Part shown: piece by piece, positions 1 to 7,959 of the stretch | How positions within the stretch are numbered: position 1 is the first letter of the stretch | How the letters are laid out: every line of letters begins with the position of its first letter | Source: Nitrospirillum sp034653275 | GTDB taxonomy: Bacteria > Pseudomonadota > Alphaproteobacteria > Azospirillales > Azospirillaceae | Assembly: GCF_034653275.1 (NCBI RefSeq) | Contig: NZ_JAYEES010000004.1 | Location: 434,001-498,000, forward strand | Length of the DNA: 64,000 nucleotides | Direction: 5' to 3' | The notes under the pieces: model-generated | What the model was told of the DNA's origin: nothing | The model's input: only the letters and a program-made list of their open reading frames with translations | Database searches by the model: none | Position numbers and translations under genes: made by a program

Positions 1-1
1 T

Positions 2-574
2 TCCGAGGCGGACGACCAGGAGATGACCACCAGCTACACGACGTGGGAGGCCAAGGACGGCAGCGTCTACCGCTTCAACGTCCGCAAGCAGGTCACCGGC
101 CAGCCGGATGAGGAGATGAAGGGGGTGGCCACCCTGAACGGCGAGGATGGCGGCGTCGCCCATTTCGAGAAGCCCAAGCCCCAGGATATCGAACTGGCGC
201 CCGGCACCGTCTTCCCCACCGCCCACACCCTGCTGCTGATCAACCAGGCCCGCCACGGCGACACGCCGGTCTACGTCCGGCCCGTGTTCGACGGGTCGGA
301 GGCGGAGGAGGCGGGCCCCGTCTCCGCCGTCATCGGCAAGGCCAAGCCCCTGGCCAAGGACGCCATCGTCGTGGCCGCCCTGCACAAGGACAAGGCCTGG
401 CCCGTGCACCTGGCCTTCTTCGCCAACGACGACCAGCAGGCGCTGCCCGACTACGACACCGCCATGATGCTGATGGACAACGGCATCGTGCAGTCCATGC
501 TGATCGATTACGGCGACTTCAAGGTGCGGGCCGAGTTGGTGGCGTTGGAACCCCTGCCCAAGCCCGCCTGCTGA
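2..574 (+). CDS. eipB: EipB-family (DUF1849) cell-envelope integrity protein, 5' end cut by window
   Basis: This is the C-terminal part of a periplasmic EipB/DUF1849 protein, a beta-spiral fold family needed for envelope integrity in Brucella and conserved in Alphaproteobacteria. The visible residues include the family-like stretches TTWEAKDGSVYRFNVRK, PDEE, GTVFPTAHT and FDGSE. The reading frame is open to the left window edge, and the first ATG (position 23) lies inside the conserved domain with no usable spacing to a ribosome binding site, so the true start and signal peptide lie outside the window. The protein ends in a cysteine (PKPAC); Brucella EipB has a disulfide using a C-terminal Cys, so the matching partner should lie upstream. 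About 190 codons are visible of an expected total near 270-280. The family call is from recognition of conserved residues, not a search. Confidence 0.85.
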   Translation, partial: SEADDQEMTTSYTTWEAKDGSVYRFNVRKQVTGQPDEEMKGVATLNGEDGGVAHFEKPKPQDIELAPGTVFPTAHTLLLINQARHGDTPVYVRPVFDGSEAEEAGPVSAVIGKAKPLAKDAIVVAALHKDKAWPVHLAFFANDDQQALPDYDTAMMLMDNGIVQSMLIDYGDFKVRAELVALEPLPKPAC

Positions 575-610
575 AAACCGGGGGCCGCCCGCTGGGCCCA
601 CCCGCCGCCC

Positions 611-1102
611 TCAGAAGCGCAGGAACAGGCTCTTCAGCCACACCGGGCTGGCCTTGGCCGCCTGGCGCCAGTCGGCGATGTCCTCCTCCGCCTCGCCGGC
701 GGCATAGCCCCAAGGGTTGAACACCCTCAGCCGGCCGGTGCGGTAGGCCGCCACGGTGGGCGTGACCACCGTCAGGCCGTGCACCAGGGCGGTGGCGGCC
801 AGCAGGGCGTCACGGTTGTTGGGCAGGGCGACGCTGGCGCGGCGCAGGGCCACGGCCGCGTCCACGGGCAGGACGCGCCCCTCGAACGCCACCATCACCC
901 GGTCATCCAACCAGGCGCGCAACGCCGTGCCGGCGGCCTTGTCCGTCCGCTCCGCCTTGGCGACCGACTCCGCCAGCTCCATCAGGCTGAGGGCCGACAG
1001 GAACAGCTGCTGGCGGGGGACGTCGGCGACCCAGGCGCGCACGCCGGCGTCGGCCTTGGCCCCGCGCAGTTCCAGGATGACCGGGGTGTCCAGCAGGAAC
1101 AT
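611..1102 (-). CDS. vapC: VapC-type PIN-domain ribonuclease toxin
   Basis: A 163-residue PIN-domain protein, the toxin half of a type II toxin-antitoxin pair; such toxins cleave RNA with a cluster of acidic residues binding Mg2+. Visible acidic positions are D5 (in FLLDTPVILE), E42 (in LSLMELAES) and D98 (in NNRDALLAATA). The usual fourth acidic residue near TPTVAAYRTG appears to be Ala, a tolerated variation in many VapCs. The C-terminal VFNPW is a typical VapC ending, but about 35 extra residues follow it. The start codon overlaps the stop of the antitoxin gene, indicating translational coupling. Function is inferred from family and pairing; the RNA target cannot be told from sequence. Confidence 0.88.
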   Translation of the reverse strand: MFLLDTPVILELRGAKADAGVRAWVADVPRQQLFLSALSLMELAESVAKAERTDKAAGTALRAWLDDRVMVAFEGRVLPVDAAVALRRASVALPNNRDALLAATALVHGLTVVTPTVAAYRTGRLRVFNPWGYAAGEAEEDIADWRQAAKASPVWLKSLFLRF

Positions 1103-1323
1103 CAGGCGATGTCCAGGCGGGTGGGGGCCAGGGGGACGTCCTCCGGCATGGCCAGCAGGTCGACGATGCTCTGCCCGTCGCCGGTAAGCCGCAGGAAAGT
1201 CTCGAAATTCATCAGCACGTGGGTGGGGGTGCCGCGGTCGGTGATGAACACCGGCTCGCTCAGCGCCGCGCGCTTGGCGCCGCCCACGTCCTGGTTGAAA
1301 TCCCGGCTGCTCATTGTGGCCAT
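1102..1323 (-). CDS. Phd/YefM-family antitoxin
   Basis: A 73-residue Phd/YefM antitoxin that would neutralise the VapC toxin encoded immediately downstream and repress their shared promoter. The N-terminal half (SSRDFNQDV, AKRAAL, VFITDRGTPTHVL) is the DNA-binding fold of the family; the C-terminal tail is the likely toxin-binding part. It overlaps the toxin start by a base or so. The start at 1323 lies directly inside the first of two repeated 13-bp operator-like boxes. An alternative start is the Met three codons later (MSSRDF), which resembles the usual family start; the difference is small. Confidence 0.88.
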   Translation of the reverse strand: MATMSSRDFNQDVGGAKRAALSEPVFITDRGTPTHVLMNFETFLRLTGDGQSIVDLLAMPEDVPLAPTRLDIA

Positions 1324-1360
1324 GTTGCTACATTTCCCGTGTCCAGAATGTTGCTACATT
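1322..1360. promoter_or_regulatory. Twin 13-bp operator boxes of the Phd/VapC module
   Basis: The 13-mer ATGTTGCTACATT occurs at 1322-1334 and again at 1348-1360, 26 bp apart start to start. Each box is an imperfect dyad (ATGT...ACAT). The first box overlaps the antitoxin start codon. Type II antitoxins of this family autoregulate by binding paired palindromes over their own promoter, so this is the likely operator. The upstream sequence on the minus strand contains a TTGTCA-like -35; the -10 is unclear. Confidence 0.7.
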
Positions 1361-1455
1361 CCTACATCTTTTATCCTTTGACAACGCCCGAGAACCCACC
1401 CTAACCCTGGTATCGGTAACAAGCACAAAAGCTAAGAACGGGGTGGAATCGCGTC

Positions 1456-2823
1456 ATGGCTTCGGATTTATTTTCCGCCGACACGGTGCAAAACATCGTC
1501 GACACGGCGACCCACATGCTGTCGCCGCACGGTCCCAACGGGGCCCTGACGCCGACGGATTTCAGCGTCCATTTCTTCCTGCAGATCACCGCCATCATCC
1601 TGGCGTGCCGCGTCGTCGGCTGGCTGGGGCAGAAGCTGCTGGCCCAACCCCAGGTGGTGGGTGAGATGATCGCCGGTGTGGTGCTGGGGCCGTCCCTGCT
1701 GGGCCTGCTGTTCCCCGGCTTCGCCGCCGAGCTGTTCCCGAAGGAGACCAAGAGCGTGCTGTATGTCGGCGCCCAGTTCGGCGTCGGCCTCTACATGTTC
1801 CTGGTGGGCACGACCTTCCGGGGCGACCATTTCCGCACCAACGGCAAGAGCGCCTTCGCCGTCTCCCTCTCCGGCATCGCGGCCCCCTTCCTGATCGCCG
1901 TGCTGATCACGCCCATGCTGCTGAAGGTGCCCGGCCTGTTCGCCGAGGGCCTGCCGCAGAGCCAGGCCACCCTGTTCATGGGCGCCTGCATCGCCCTGAC
2001 CGCCTTCCCCATGCTGGCCCGCATCATCAATGAACGCGGCCTCAGCAACTCGGCCTTGGGCACCCTGTCCTTGACGGCCGGCGCCTTCGACGACGCCGCG
2101 TCCTGGTGCGTGCTGGCTATCGTGCTGGCCATCTTCGGCGCCGGCCCCGGCGTCGCCGTGCTGGCCATCGGCGGCGGCGTCAGCTTCGCCCTGCTGGTCA
2201 TCCTGTTCGGGCGCCGCCTGCTGGCGCCCCTGGGCCGCGCGGTGGAGGCGCGGGGGGAGATGACGCACACCGTGCTGGCCATCACCCTGATGGTGTTCTG
2301 CCTGTCCGCCTTCGTCATGGACGCGGTGGGCATCCACGCCATCTTCGGCGGCTTCATCATCGGCACCGCCATGCCGCGCGGCAAGTTCGTGGCGGAGCTG
2401 AAGAAGAAGGTGGAGCCGCTGACCGTGGTCCTGCTGCTGCCCATGTTCTTCACCTACTCCGGCCTCAACACCCGCATGGACATGGTGAACTCCGCCTCGC
2501 TGCTGCTGATCGCGCTGGGTGTGCTGGTGGCCTCCATCGCCGCCAAGGGTGTGGCCTGCTACGCCGCCGCCCGGCTGTGCGGCGAGGACAACCGCACGGC
2601 GCTGGGCATCGGCGCCCTGATGAACTCGCGCGGGCTGATGGAACTGATCATCATCAACATCGGCCTGCAAAAGGGCATCATCGGCCCCACGCTGTTCTCT
2701 ATGTTGGTGCTGATGGCCATCGTCACGACTATGATGGCGTCCCCGCTGTTCGAACTGGTCTACGGCCGCAAGGCCCGGCTGAGTGGCGAGCTGGGGGCCG
2801 TGCCGGAGCAAGCCCTGAGCTGA
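1456..2823 (+). CDS. CPA2-family cation/proton antiporter (KefB/NapA type)
   Basis: A 455-residue integral membrane protein of the monovalent cation:proton antiporter-2 superfamily, which exchanges Na+ or K+ for H+ across the inner membrane. Visible family features are the VVGEMIAGVVLGPSLLG helix, a GVGLYMFLVGT segment, the SLTAGAFDDAASWCVLA helix with the paired Asp residues of the ion-binding site, and HAIFGGFIIGTAMPRG. About 12 hydrophobic segments are visible. There is no C-terminal TrkA-N/RCK domain, so this is the short, NapA-like form rather than full KefB/KefC. It ends 21 bp before the halogenase-like gene on the same strand, so the two are probably co-transcribed, an unusual pairing. 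The ion is not determined. Confidence 0.88.
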   Translation: MASDLFSADTVQNIVDTATHMLSPHGPNGALTPTDFSVHFFLQITAIILACRVVGWLGQKLLAQPQVVGEMIAGVVLGPSLLGLLFPGFAAELFPKETKSVLYVGAQFGVGLYMFLVGTTFRGDHFRTNGKSAFAVSLSGIAAPFLIAVLITPMLLKVPGLFAEGLPQSQATLFMGACIALTAFPMLARIINERGLSNSALGTLSLTAGAFDDAASWCVLAIVLAIFGAGPGVAVLAIGGGVSFALLVILFGRRLLAPLGRAVEARGEMTHTVLAITLMVFCLSAFVMDAVGIHAIFGGFIIGTAMPRGKFVAELKKKVEPLTVVLLLPMFFTYSGLNTRMDMVNSASLLLIALGVLVASIAAKGVACYAAARLCGEDNRTALGIGALMNSRGLMELIIINIGLQKGIIGPTLFSMLVLMAIVTTMMASPLFELVYGRKARLSGELGAVPEQALS

Positions 2824-2844
2824 GTGGACGACCGAGCAGAGTTG

Positions 2845-4404
2845 ATGACAGTCGAGCGAACCATCCTGATCGTCGGTGGCGGCACGGCCGGATGGCTGGC
2901 CGCCGCCTACCTCGCCCGATACCTGGGCGTGCGGGAGGGGGGGCCGCTCGGCATCACCCTGCTGGAGGCGCCGGACATCGGCATCGTCGGGGTGGGGGAG
3001 GGGACCTTCCCCACCATCCGCGGCACCCTGAGGTTCCTGGGCCTGAACGAGGCCCAGTTCATGCGCGACACCTCCGCCACCTTCAAGCAGGGCATCCGCT
3101 TCGCCCGCTGGGTGGACGGGGGTGAGGACGACAGCTTCTTTCATCCCTTCGAGGCGCCCTTCCCCACCGATGGCGCCGGCCTGGTGCCCTACTGGCTGCT
3201 GCAGGATGGCGACCGCCGCCCGCCCTTCGCCCAGGCCATGACCTTCCAGCAGCAGGTGACCGATGCCCAACGGGCGCCCAAGCGCGGGCCGGAGGGTGAT
3301 TTCGAGGCGCCGCTGAACTACGCCTACCACTTCGACGCGGCCAAGGCCGCCCAGGCCCTGGCCGCCCGCGCGCGGGAGCTGGGCGTCCGTCACCTGCGAG
3401 GCACGGTGACGGACGTGGCACTGACGGACGACGGCGCCATCGCCCACCTGGTCACGCGGGAATACGGGGCGATCACCGCCGACTTCTACGTGGATTGCAG
3501 CGGCTTCCGGGCCGAACTGATCGGCCGCGCCCTGGGCGTGCCGCAGAAATCGGTGAAGTCCATCCTGTTCACCGACCGCGCGCTGTCCTGCAAAGTGCCC
3601 TACGGGGCGGCGGACGGCCCCTTGGAGAGCTGCACCCTGGCCACGGCGCACGCGGCGGGCTGGACCTGGGAGATCGGGCTGGAGGGCGCGCGCGGCGTGG
3701 GCTGCGTCTATTCCAGCGACCACATGTCGGATGACGAGGCCGAAGGGGTTCTGCGCGCCTATGTCGCCCCCCATTTGCCGCCTGGTGTGGAGCCGCCGGC
3801 CCCACGCAAGACCGCCTTCGACGCCGGCTATCGCGAGACGCCCTGGATCAAGAACTGCGTCGCCATAGGCCTGTCCGGTGGCTTCCTGGAGCCGCTGGAA
3901 TCGACCAGCGTGGTGCTGATCGAGGTGGCGGTGGGCATGCTGGCGGAGCTGTTCCCCCATGACGGCAACTGGGGCGCGCCGGCCGCCCGCTTCAACGAGC
4001 TGATGACCCGGCGCTTCGAGAACATCGTCAACTTCCTGAAGCTGCATTACTGCCTGAGCCGGCGGGAAGAGCCGTTCTGGCGCGACAACCGCGACCCCGC
4101 CTCCATCCCGCCGGCCCTGCGCGACCTGCTGGCGCAGTGGCGCACCCGGCCGCCCAGCCGCTTCGACTTCGCGCTGGACCTGGAGGCCTTCGCCTTCTTC
4201 AACTACCAGTACATCCTGTACGGCATGGGGTTCGAGACCGACCTGTCGGCGGCCCGCGCCGCCTTTCCCCAGGCGGAGGCGGCGCAGAAGACCTTCGCCC
4301 GCATCCGGGCCTATGGCGACCACGCCACCCGGGATTTGCCTGCCCACCGGGCGCTGATCCGGCGCATGAACCAGATCAGCGCGCTCGGCAAGGTCGGTAC
4401 CTGA
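2845..4404 (+). CDS. Flavin-dependent tryptophan halogenase-like protein
   Basis: A 519-residue protein of the tryptophan halogenase family (FADH2-dependent chlorination or bromination of indole rings via hypohalous acid). The FAD motif GGGTAGWLAA is at residues 11-20. The catalytic lysine equivalent is K81 in TFKQGIRF, the WxWxI signature is present as GWTWEIGLEG, and the conserved Glu lies in SGGFLEPLESTSV. All key residues of an active halogenase are therefore present. ATG at 2845 is preferred over the in-frame GTG at 2824 because the FAD motif then sits at the expected distance from the N terminus. No flavin reductase lies adjacent (a flavin reductase-like gene is about 44 kb away), and no natural-product cluster is visible. 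In related bacteria such genes sit near TonB receptors; here the neighbour is an antiporter. Substrate unknown. Confidence 0.9.
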   Translation: MTVERTILIVGGGTAGWLAAAYLARYLGVREGGPLGITLLEAPDIGIVGVGEGTFPTIRGTLRFLGLNEAQFMRDTSATFKQGIRFARWVDGGEDDSFFHPFEAPFPTDGAGLVPYWLLQDGDRRPPFAQAMTFQQQVTDAQRAPKRGPEGDFEAPLNYAYHFDAAKAAQALAARARELGVRHLRGTVTDVALTDDGAIAHLVTREYGAITADFYVDCSGFRAELIGRALGVPQKSVKSILFTDRALSCKVPYGAADGPLESCTLATAHAAGWTWEIGLEGARGVGCVYSSDHMSDDEAEGVLRAYVAPHLPPGVEPPAPRKTAFDAGYRETPWIKNCVAIGLSGGFLEPLESTSVVLIEVAVGMLAELFPHDGNWGAPAARFNELMTRRFENIVNFLKLHYCLSRREEPFWRDNRDPASIPPALRDLLAQWRTRPPSRFDFALDLEAFAFFNYQYILYGMGFETDLSAARAAFPQAEAAQKTFARIRAYGDHATRDLPAHRALIRRMNQISALGKVGT

Positions 4405-4420
4405 GGTCCCGCGCCGGATT

Positions 4421-5938
4421 TTACGCCGACAGGGCCTCCGGCGCGGTTTCGGCCAGCATGCTGCCGGTCTCGCGCGCGCGGATGTGCCAGCTGAACGCTT
4501 CTTCCAGGACATGCGGGGTCTGGCCGCCCCGGGCCACGGCCCGGCGCACATAGTCGGCCATCTGCCCGCGATAGCTGGGGTGCAGGCAGTTCTCCATGAT
4601 CACCCGCGCCCGCTCCCGCGGGGCCAGGCCGCGCAGGTCGGCCAGGCCGCGTTCCGTGACGATCACGTCCACGTCATGCTCGGTATGGTCGACGTGGGTG
4701 ACCATGGGCACGATGCTGGAGATGCGGCCGTCCTTGGCCAGCGACTTGGTGACGAAGACCGACAGCTGGGCGTTGCGGGCGAAGTCGCCGGACCCGCCGA
4801 TGCCGTTCATCATGTGCGTGCCGTTGACGTGGGTGGAGTTCACGTTGCCGTAGATGTCGCACTCGATGGCGGTGTTGATGGCGATCAGGCCCAGGCGGCG
4901 CACCACCTCGGGATGGTTGCTGACCTCCTGCGGGCGCAGGACGATGCGGTCGCGGTAGCTGGCGATGGCGGGCATGACGCGGGCCATGACCGGCGCCGTC
5001 AGCACGATGCTGGAGGCGGAGGCGAAGGCTAGCTTGCCCGCGTCGAACAGGTCGAAGGCGCTGTCCTGCAACACCTCGCTGTACAGCTCCAGGTCGGTGA
5101 AGGGGCTGTCCTTCAGGCCGGCCAGCACGGCGTTGGCGATGGCGCCGATGCCGGCCTGCAACGGCGGCAGGTGCCGGGGCAGGCGGCCGGCCAGCACCTC
5201 CTGCTCCAGGAAGGTGATCAGGTGGCGCGAGATGGCGGCGGTGTCGGCGTCGGCCGGCTGCAGGGTGGTGGCGCTGTCCGGCTGGTTGGTCACCACGATG
5301 GCGGCGATTTTGGCCGGGTCCACCGGGATGGCCGGCGTGCCCACGCGGTCCGACGCCTTGGTCAGTTCGATGGGTTCGCGCGCCGGGCGGCGCTTGGGGA
5401 TGTAGATGTCGTGCAGGCCCTCCAGGTCCGCCGGCTGGGCCAGGTTGATCTCGACGATCACCTTGTCGGCCAGGATGGCGAAGCTGGCGGAATTGCCCAC
5501 GCTGGTGGTGGGGACGATGGCGCCCGTCTCGGTGATGGCGGTGGCCTCGATGATGGCGCAGTCGAGATGCCCTAGGGCGCCGGACCGCAACTGTTCCACC
5601 ATTTCCGACAGGTGCTGGTCGATGAACATGACCTCACCCCGGTTGATGGCGGCGCGCAGGCGGGCGTCGGCCTGGAAGGGCAGGCGGCGCTTCAGCATGC
5701 CGGCGTCGGCCAGCATGCCGTCCAGGTCATTGCCCAGCGAGGCGCCGGTCAGCAGGTTGATGTGCAGGGGGGCGGTCCGGCCGCGATTGATCAGGGCCAG
5801 GGGCACGGCCTTGGCGTCGCCGGCGCGGGTGAAGCCGCTCATGCCCACCGTCATGCCGTCCTGGATCAGGGCCGCCGCTTGTTCCGCGCTCATGACGCGG
5901 TCGTGCAGGCTGCTCAGACGAATTCGCTCTCTAACCAT
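4421..5938 (-). CDS. Acetyl-CoA hydrolase/transferase family: succinyl-CoA:acetate CoA-transferase
   Basis: A 505-residue CoA-transferase of the AarC/Cat1 type that moves CoA between succinyl-CoA and acetate, used in acetate handling or a modified TCA cycle. The length matches AarC. The N terminus (MSAEQAAALIQDGMTVGMSGFT) and the catalytic region (NTAIECDIYGNVNSTHVNG, with the glutamate that forms the CoA thioester, followed by GIGGSGDFARNA) are clearly visible. It is monocistronic, facing away from a 317-bp intergenic stretch and convergent with the halogenase gene (16-bp gap). A plain acetyl-CoA hydrolase is possible from homology alone, but the succinate CoA-transferase subfamily fits best. 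Confidence 0.92.
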   Translation of the reverse strand: MVRERIRLSSLHDRVMSAEQAAALIQDGMTVGMSGFTRAGDAKAVPLALINRGRTAPLHINLLTGASLGNDLDGMLADAGMLKRRLPFQADARLRAAINRGEVMFIDQHLSEMVEQLRSGALGHLDCAIIEATAITETGAIVPTTSVGNSASFAILADKVIVEINLAQPADLEGLHDIYIPKRRPAREPIELTKASDRVGTPAIPVDPAKIAAIVVTNQPDSATTLQPADADTAAISRHLITFLEQEVLAGRLPRHLPPLQAGIGAIANAVLAGLKDSPFTDLELYSEVLQDSAFDLFDAGKLAFASASSIVLTAPVMARVMPAIASYRDRIVLRPQEVSNHPEVVRRLGLIAINTAIECDIYGNVNSTHVNGTHMMNGIGGSGDFARNAQLSVFVTKSLAKDGRISSIVPMVTHVDHTEHDVDVIVTERGLADLRGLAPRERARVIMENCLHPSYRGQMADYVRRAVARGGQTPHVLEEAFSWHIRARETGSMLAETAPEALSA

Positions 5939-6255
5939 GTTCTTGTCCGTTGTTCGTCACCGGCCGCCCGGGTGGCCAAGGACCCTTGGTCATTGCGGTC
6001 CCTGCGGCGTGCGGGCACCGAATATTTGGGGCCCTGCGCCGCTGCCCCTCCAATAGTTTCTCAAGGGCGCAACGATCACGGATTCTGATCGTGGGCTTGG
6101 ACTGAATCCATATCGGTTAGATATCGAAGACGCCACTTCGATATATTAGACGCACCGCAGCAGCCGGGCGCATAGTTCGTCTCACCAACGACCGCGCCGA
6201 CTGAAGGCGCTGTACCTGACAGGACGCGGCCCGGTTGATTGATGGAGATGCTTGA
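5939..6255. promoter_or_regulatory. Divergent intergenic region with two inverted repeats
   Basis: This 317-bp region separates the CoA-transferase (minus) from the small secreted protein (plus). It has a 7-bp dyad ACGATCA/TGATCGT at 6072-6092 and a perfect 9-bp dyad ATATCGAAG/CTTCGATAT at 6121-6144 with a 6-bp centre. Both look like operator sites for dimeric regulators; neither is followed by a T-run, so they are not terminators. No regulator is encoded adjacent. No other coding potential was convincing. Confidence 0.5.
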
Positions 6256-6612
6256 ATGTTCGCCCCGCTGAAGAATTCGTCCCGCAAGGTTGCCGTCGCC
6301 GCCGCCGCCCTGTCTTTCCTGGCGCTGTCCACGCCGCTGGGCGCGAACGCCGCCGGCACCGAGGTGGTGGTGACCCCGGCGGTCAGCCAGGCCTGCCAGG
6401 CCATGGGCCTGCACCCGGCCAATTCCGACTTCGCCGCCTGCACCAACGTGCTGACCCATGTGAAGGGCGCGCATGCCCAGGTGTCGGCCCAGGTCGGCCG
6501 TGAGCAGCAGGCCTGCGCCGCCGCCGGCGCCACCCCCGGCTCCGCCGATTTCAACGCCTGTGTCGACAATCTGGACGCGGCGCTGACGGCGCAGGCCCTG
6601 TCGGCCAACTGA
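6256..6612 (+). CDS. Small secreted protein with duplicated Cys-x-Gly-Pro-Asp-Phe-Cys motif
   Basis: A 118-residue protein with a Sec signal peptide (basic N terminus, hydrophobic AVAAAALSFLALS, cleavage near ANAAG). The mature part holds two copies of one motif: QACQAMGLHPANSDFAACTNVL and QACAAAGATPGSADFNACVDNL, i.e. C-x3-G-x2-P-x-S-x-DF-x2-C. Four cysteines imply two disulfides, one per repeat. A GGAG sits about 9 bases before the ATG. Similar short motif-repeat proteins occur in Rhodospirillales without known function. The gene is monocistronic and followed by a strong terminator. Function unknown; periplasmic or secreted location is inferred from the signal peptide. Confidence 0.75.
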   Translation: MFAPLKNSSRKVAVAAAALSFLALSTPLGANAAGTEVVVTPAVSQACQAMGLHPANSDFAACTNVLTHVKGAHAQVSAQVGREQQACAAAGATPGSADFNACVDNLDAALTAQALSAN

Positions 6613-6761
6613 CAGGGTCTCTGCCCAAGCGACTGTTTACGGGGCGGGGAAGGCCACATGGCCCAGGGGCGGTTGATCCGGTTCCGCCCCCCACCGCCCC
6701 CTTCGTGACGGTGCCCGCCGGCCCCCCTCCCATCGGGTTGCCGGGCACCTCACGCTCAGGG

Positions 6762-6806
6762 AAAGGACGCGGCAAGGGGAGTACCCGGGCCGCGTCCTTT
6801 TCTTTT
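6762..6806 (+). terminator. Rho-independent terminator
   Basis: A perfect 12-bp stem AAAGGACGCGGC (6762-6773) pairs with GCCGCGTCCTTT (6789-6800), and a T-rich tail follows (TTCTTTT). It ends transcription from the small secreted protein gene, although about 150 bp lie between. The next operon starts about 30 bp further on. Confidence 0.85.
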
Positions 6807-6835
6807 CCCCCACTGGCAACGAGGTTCTTTCCGTC

Positions 6836-7024
6836 ATGGCCGAATTGGATGTCGCCGGCATCTTCATGGCCCCCATTGTCGGCTATGTCGCCGCCGCCCT
6901 GGTGCTTTTCCTGCTGCTGCGCGGTCTGCTGGCCCATCTGGGCTTCTGGCGCGCCGTCTGGCACCCCGCCCTGGTCGAGGCGGCCCTGTTCTCGATTCTC
7001 CTGTCCGGTCTGGTGCTGCTGTGA
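6836..7024 (+). CDS. DUF1656 small membrane protein (AaeX-like)
   Basis: A 62-residue protein with two hydrophobic helices, of the DUF1656/AaeX family. These short proteins are almost always encoded directly before an HlyD-type adaptor and a FUSC-type exporter in aromatic carboxylic acid efflux operons. The start MAELDVAGIFMAP and the WHPALVEAALF segment are typical. The stop codon overlaps the GTG start of the next gene, showing translational coupling. Its exact role in the pump is not known. Confidence 0.85.
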   Translation: MAELDVAGIFMAPIVGYVAAALVLFLLLRGLLAHLGFWRAVWHPALVEAALFSILLSGLVLL

Positions 7025-7956
7025 ACGCACGCCTCATGACCCTGGCGCGCGCCCTGGGGCGCGGGGCCGCCACCCTGGCCACGGTGGCGCTGGCCATCCT
7101 GCTGATCGGCGCCCTGTGGCAGCGCTACATGCTGGCGCCCTGGACGCGCGACGGCCGCGTGCGGGCGGAGGTGGTGGACGTGGCGCCGGAGGTGGCCGGC
7201 ACCATCGTCGACATCCCCGTGCACGACAACCAACTGGTTCATAAGGGCGACGTGCTGTTCGTCATCGATCCCGTGCGGTTCCGCATCGCTCAGGACCAAG
7301 CCCGCGCCGCCGTCGCCGCCGCGCGCGACGACCGGGCCCTGAAGCTCAGCGACGCGCAGCGCCGCCAGGGCCTGGCCGGCGTGGTATCCGAGGCGGAGCA
7401 GGACCGTTTCCGCAGCACCGCCAGCGTGGCCACGGCCCAGCTGGACGCGGCGCAGGCGGCGCTGGACCTGGCCACCTTGAACCTGGAACGGTCCGTCGTC
7501 CGGGCGCCGGTCAACGGCTACGTCACCAACCTGCGCCTGCGGGTGGGCGACTACGCCACGGTGGGTCAGCCCCGGGTGGCGGTCATCGACACCGACAGCT
7601 TCTGGGTGTCGGGATATTTCGAGGAAACCAAGCTGGCGCGCATCCACGAGGGCGACGCGGCCCGCATGAAGCTCATGGGCTATGCCGCCCCCCTGGCCGG
7701 CCATGTCGAGACCATCGCGCGGGGCATCAACGACCGCAACAGCGCGCCCAACGCCTATGGCCTGCAGGACGTGAACCCGGTCTTCACCTGGGTGCGGCTG
7801 GCGCAGCGCATCCCCGTCCGCATCGGCATCGACGCCGTGCCGCCCGGGGTGGTGCTCGCCGCCGGCATGACCTGCACCGTGTCGGTGGGGGATGAGGCGG
7901 ACCGCCCGCAAGGCGTTGTGGGCCGGGTGCTGGCCCGCCTGGAATCGAGGATCTGA
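7021..7956 (+). CDS. HlyD-family periplasmic adaptor (AaeA-like)
   Basis: A 311-residue membrane-fusion protein that links an inner-membrane pump to an outer-membrane channel. It has one N-terminal transmembrane helix (TVALAILLIGALW), then the lipoyl half-motifs VAPEVAGTIVDIPVHDNQLVHKGDVLF, an alpha-helical hairpin rich in Ala and Gln, and the second half RAPVNGYVTNLRLRVGDY. GTG at 7021 overlaps the preceding stop; ATG at 7036 is an alternative. The gene lies between the DUF1656 and outer-membrane factor genes (3-bp gap), so these three form one operon. The expected FUSC partner is encoded 3.4 kb away at 11339. Confidence 0.9.
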   Translation: MNARLMTLARALGRGAATLATVALAILLIGALWQRYMLAPWTRDGRVRAEVVDVAPEVAGTIVDIPVHDNQLVHKGDVLFVIDPVRFRIAQDQARAAVAAARDDRALKLSDAQRRQGLAGVVSEAEQDRFRSTASVATAQLDAAQAALDLATLNLERSVVRAPVNGYVTNLRLRVGDYATVGQPRVAVIDTDSFWVSGYFEETKLARIHEGDAARMKLMGYAAPLAGHVETIARGINDRNSAPNAYGLQDVNPVFTWVRLAQRIPVRIGIDAVPPGVVLAAGMTCTVSVGDEADRPQGVVGRVLARLESRI

Positions 7957-7959
7957 GCC

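Noticed and set aside
1322..1360. The repeated 13-mers considered as the start of a CRISPR array
   Set aside because: Only two copies, 13-bp spacer, no further repeats and no cas genes; operator function fits better.
1468..4551. A 1027-codon open frame on the minus strand over the antiporter and halogenase genes
   Set aside because: Its product is Gln/His/Gly/Arg-rich with no family features and mirrors two well-supported genes; it is a typical GC-rich antisense artefact.
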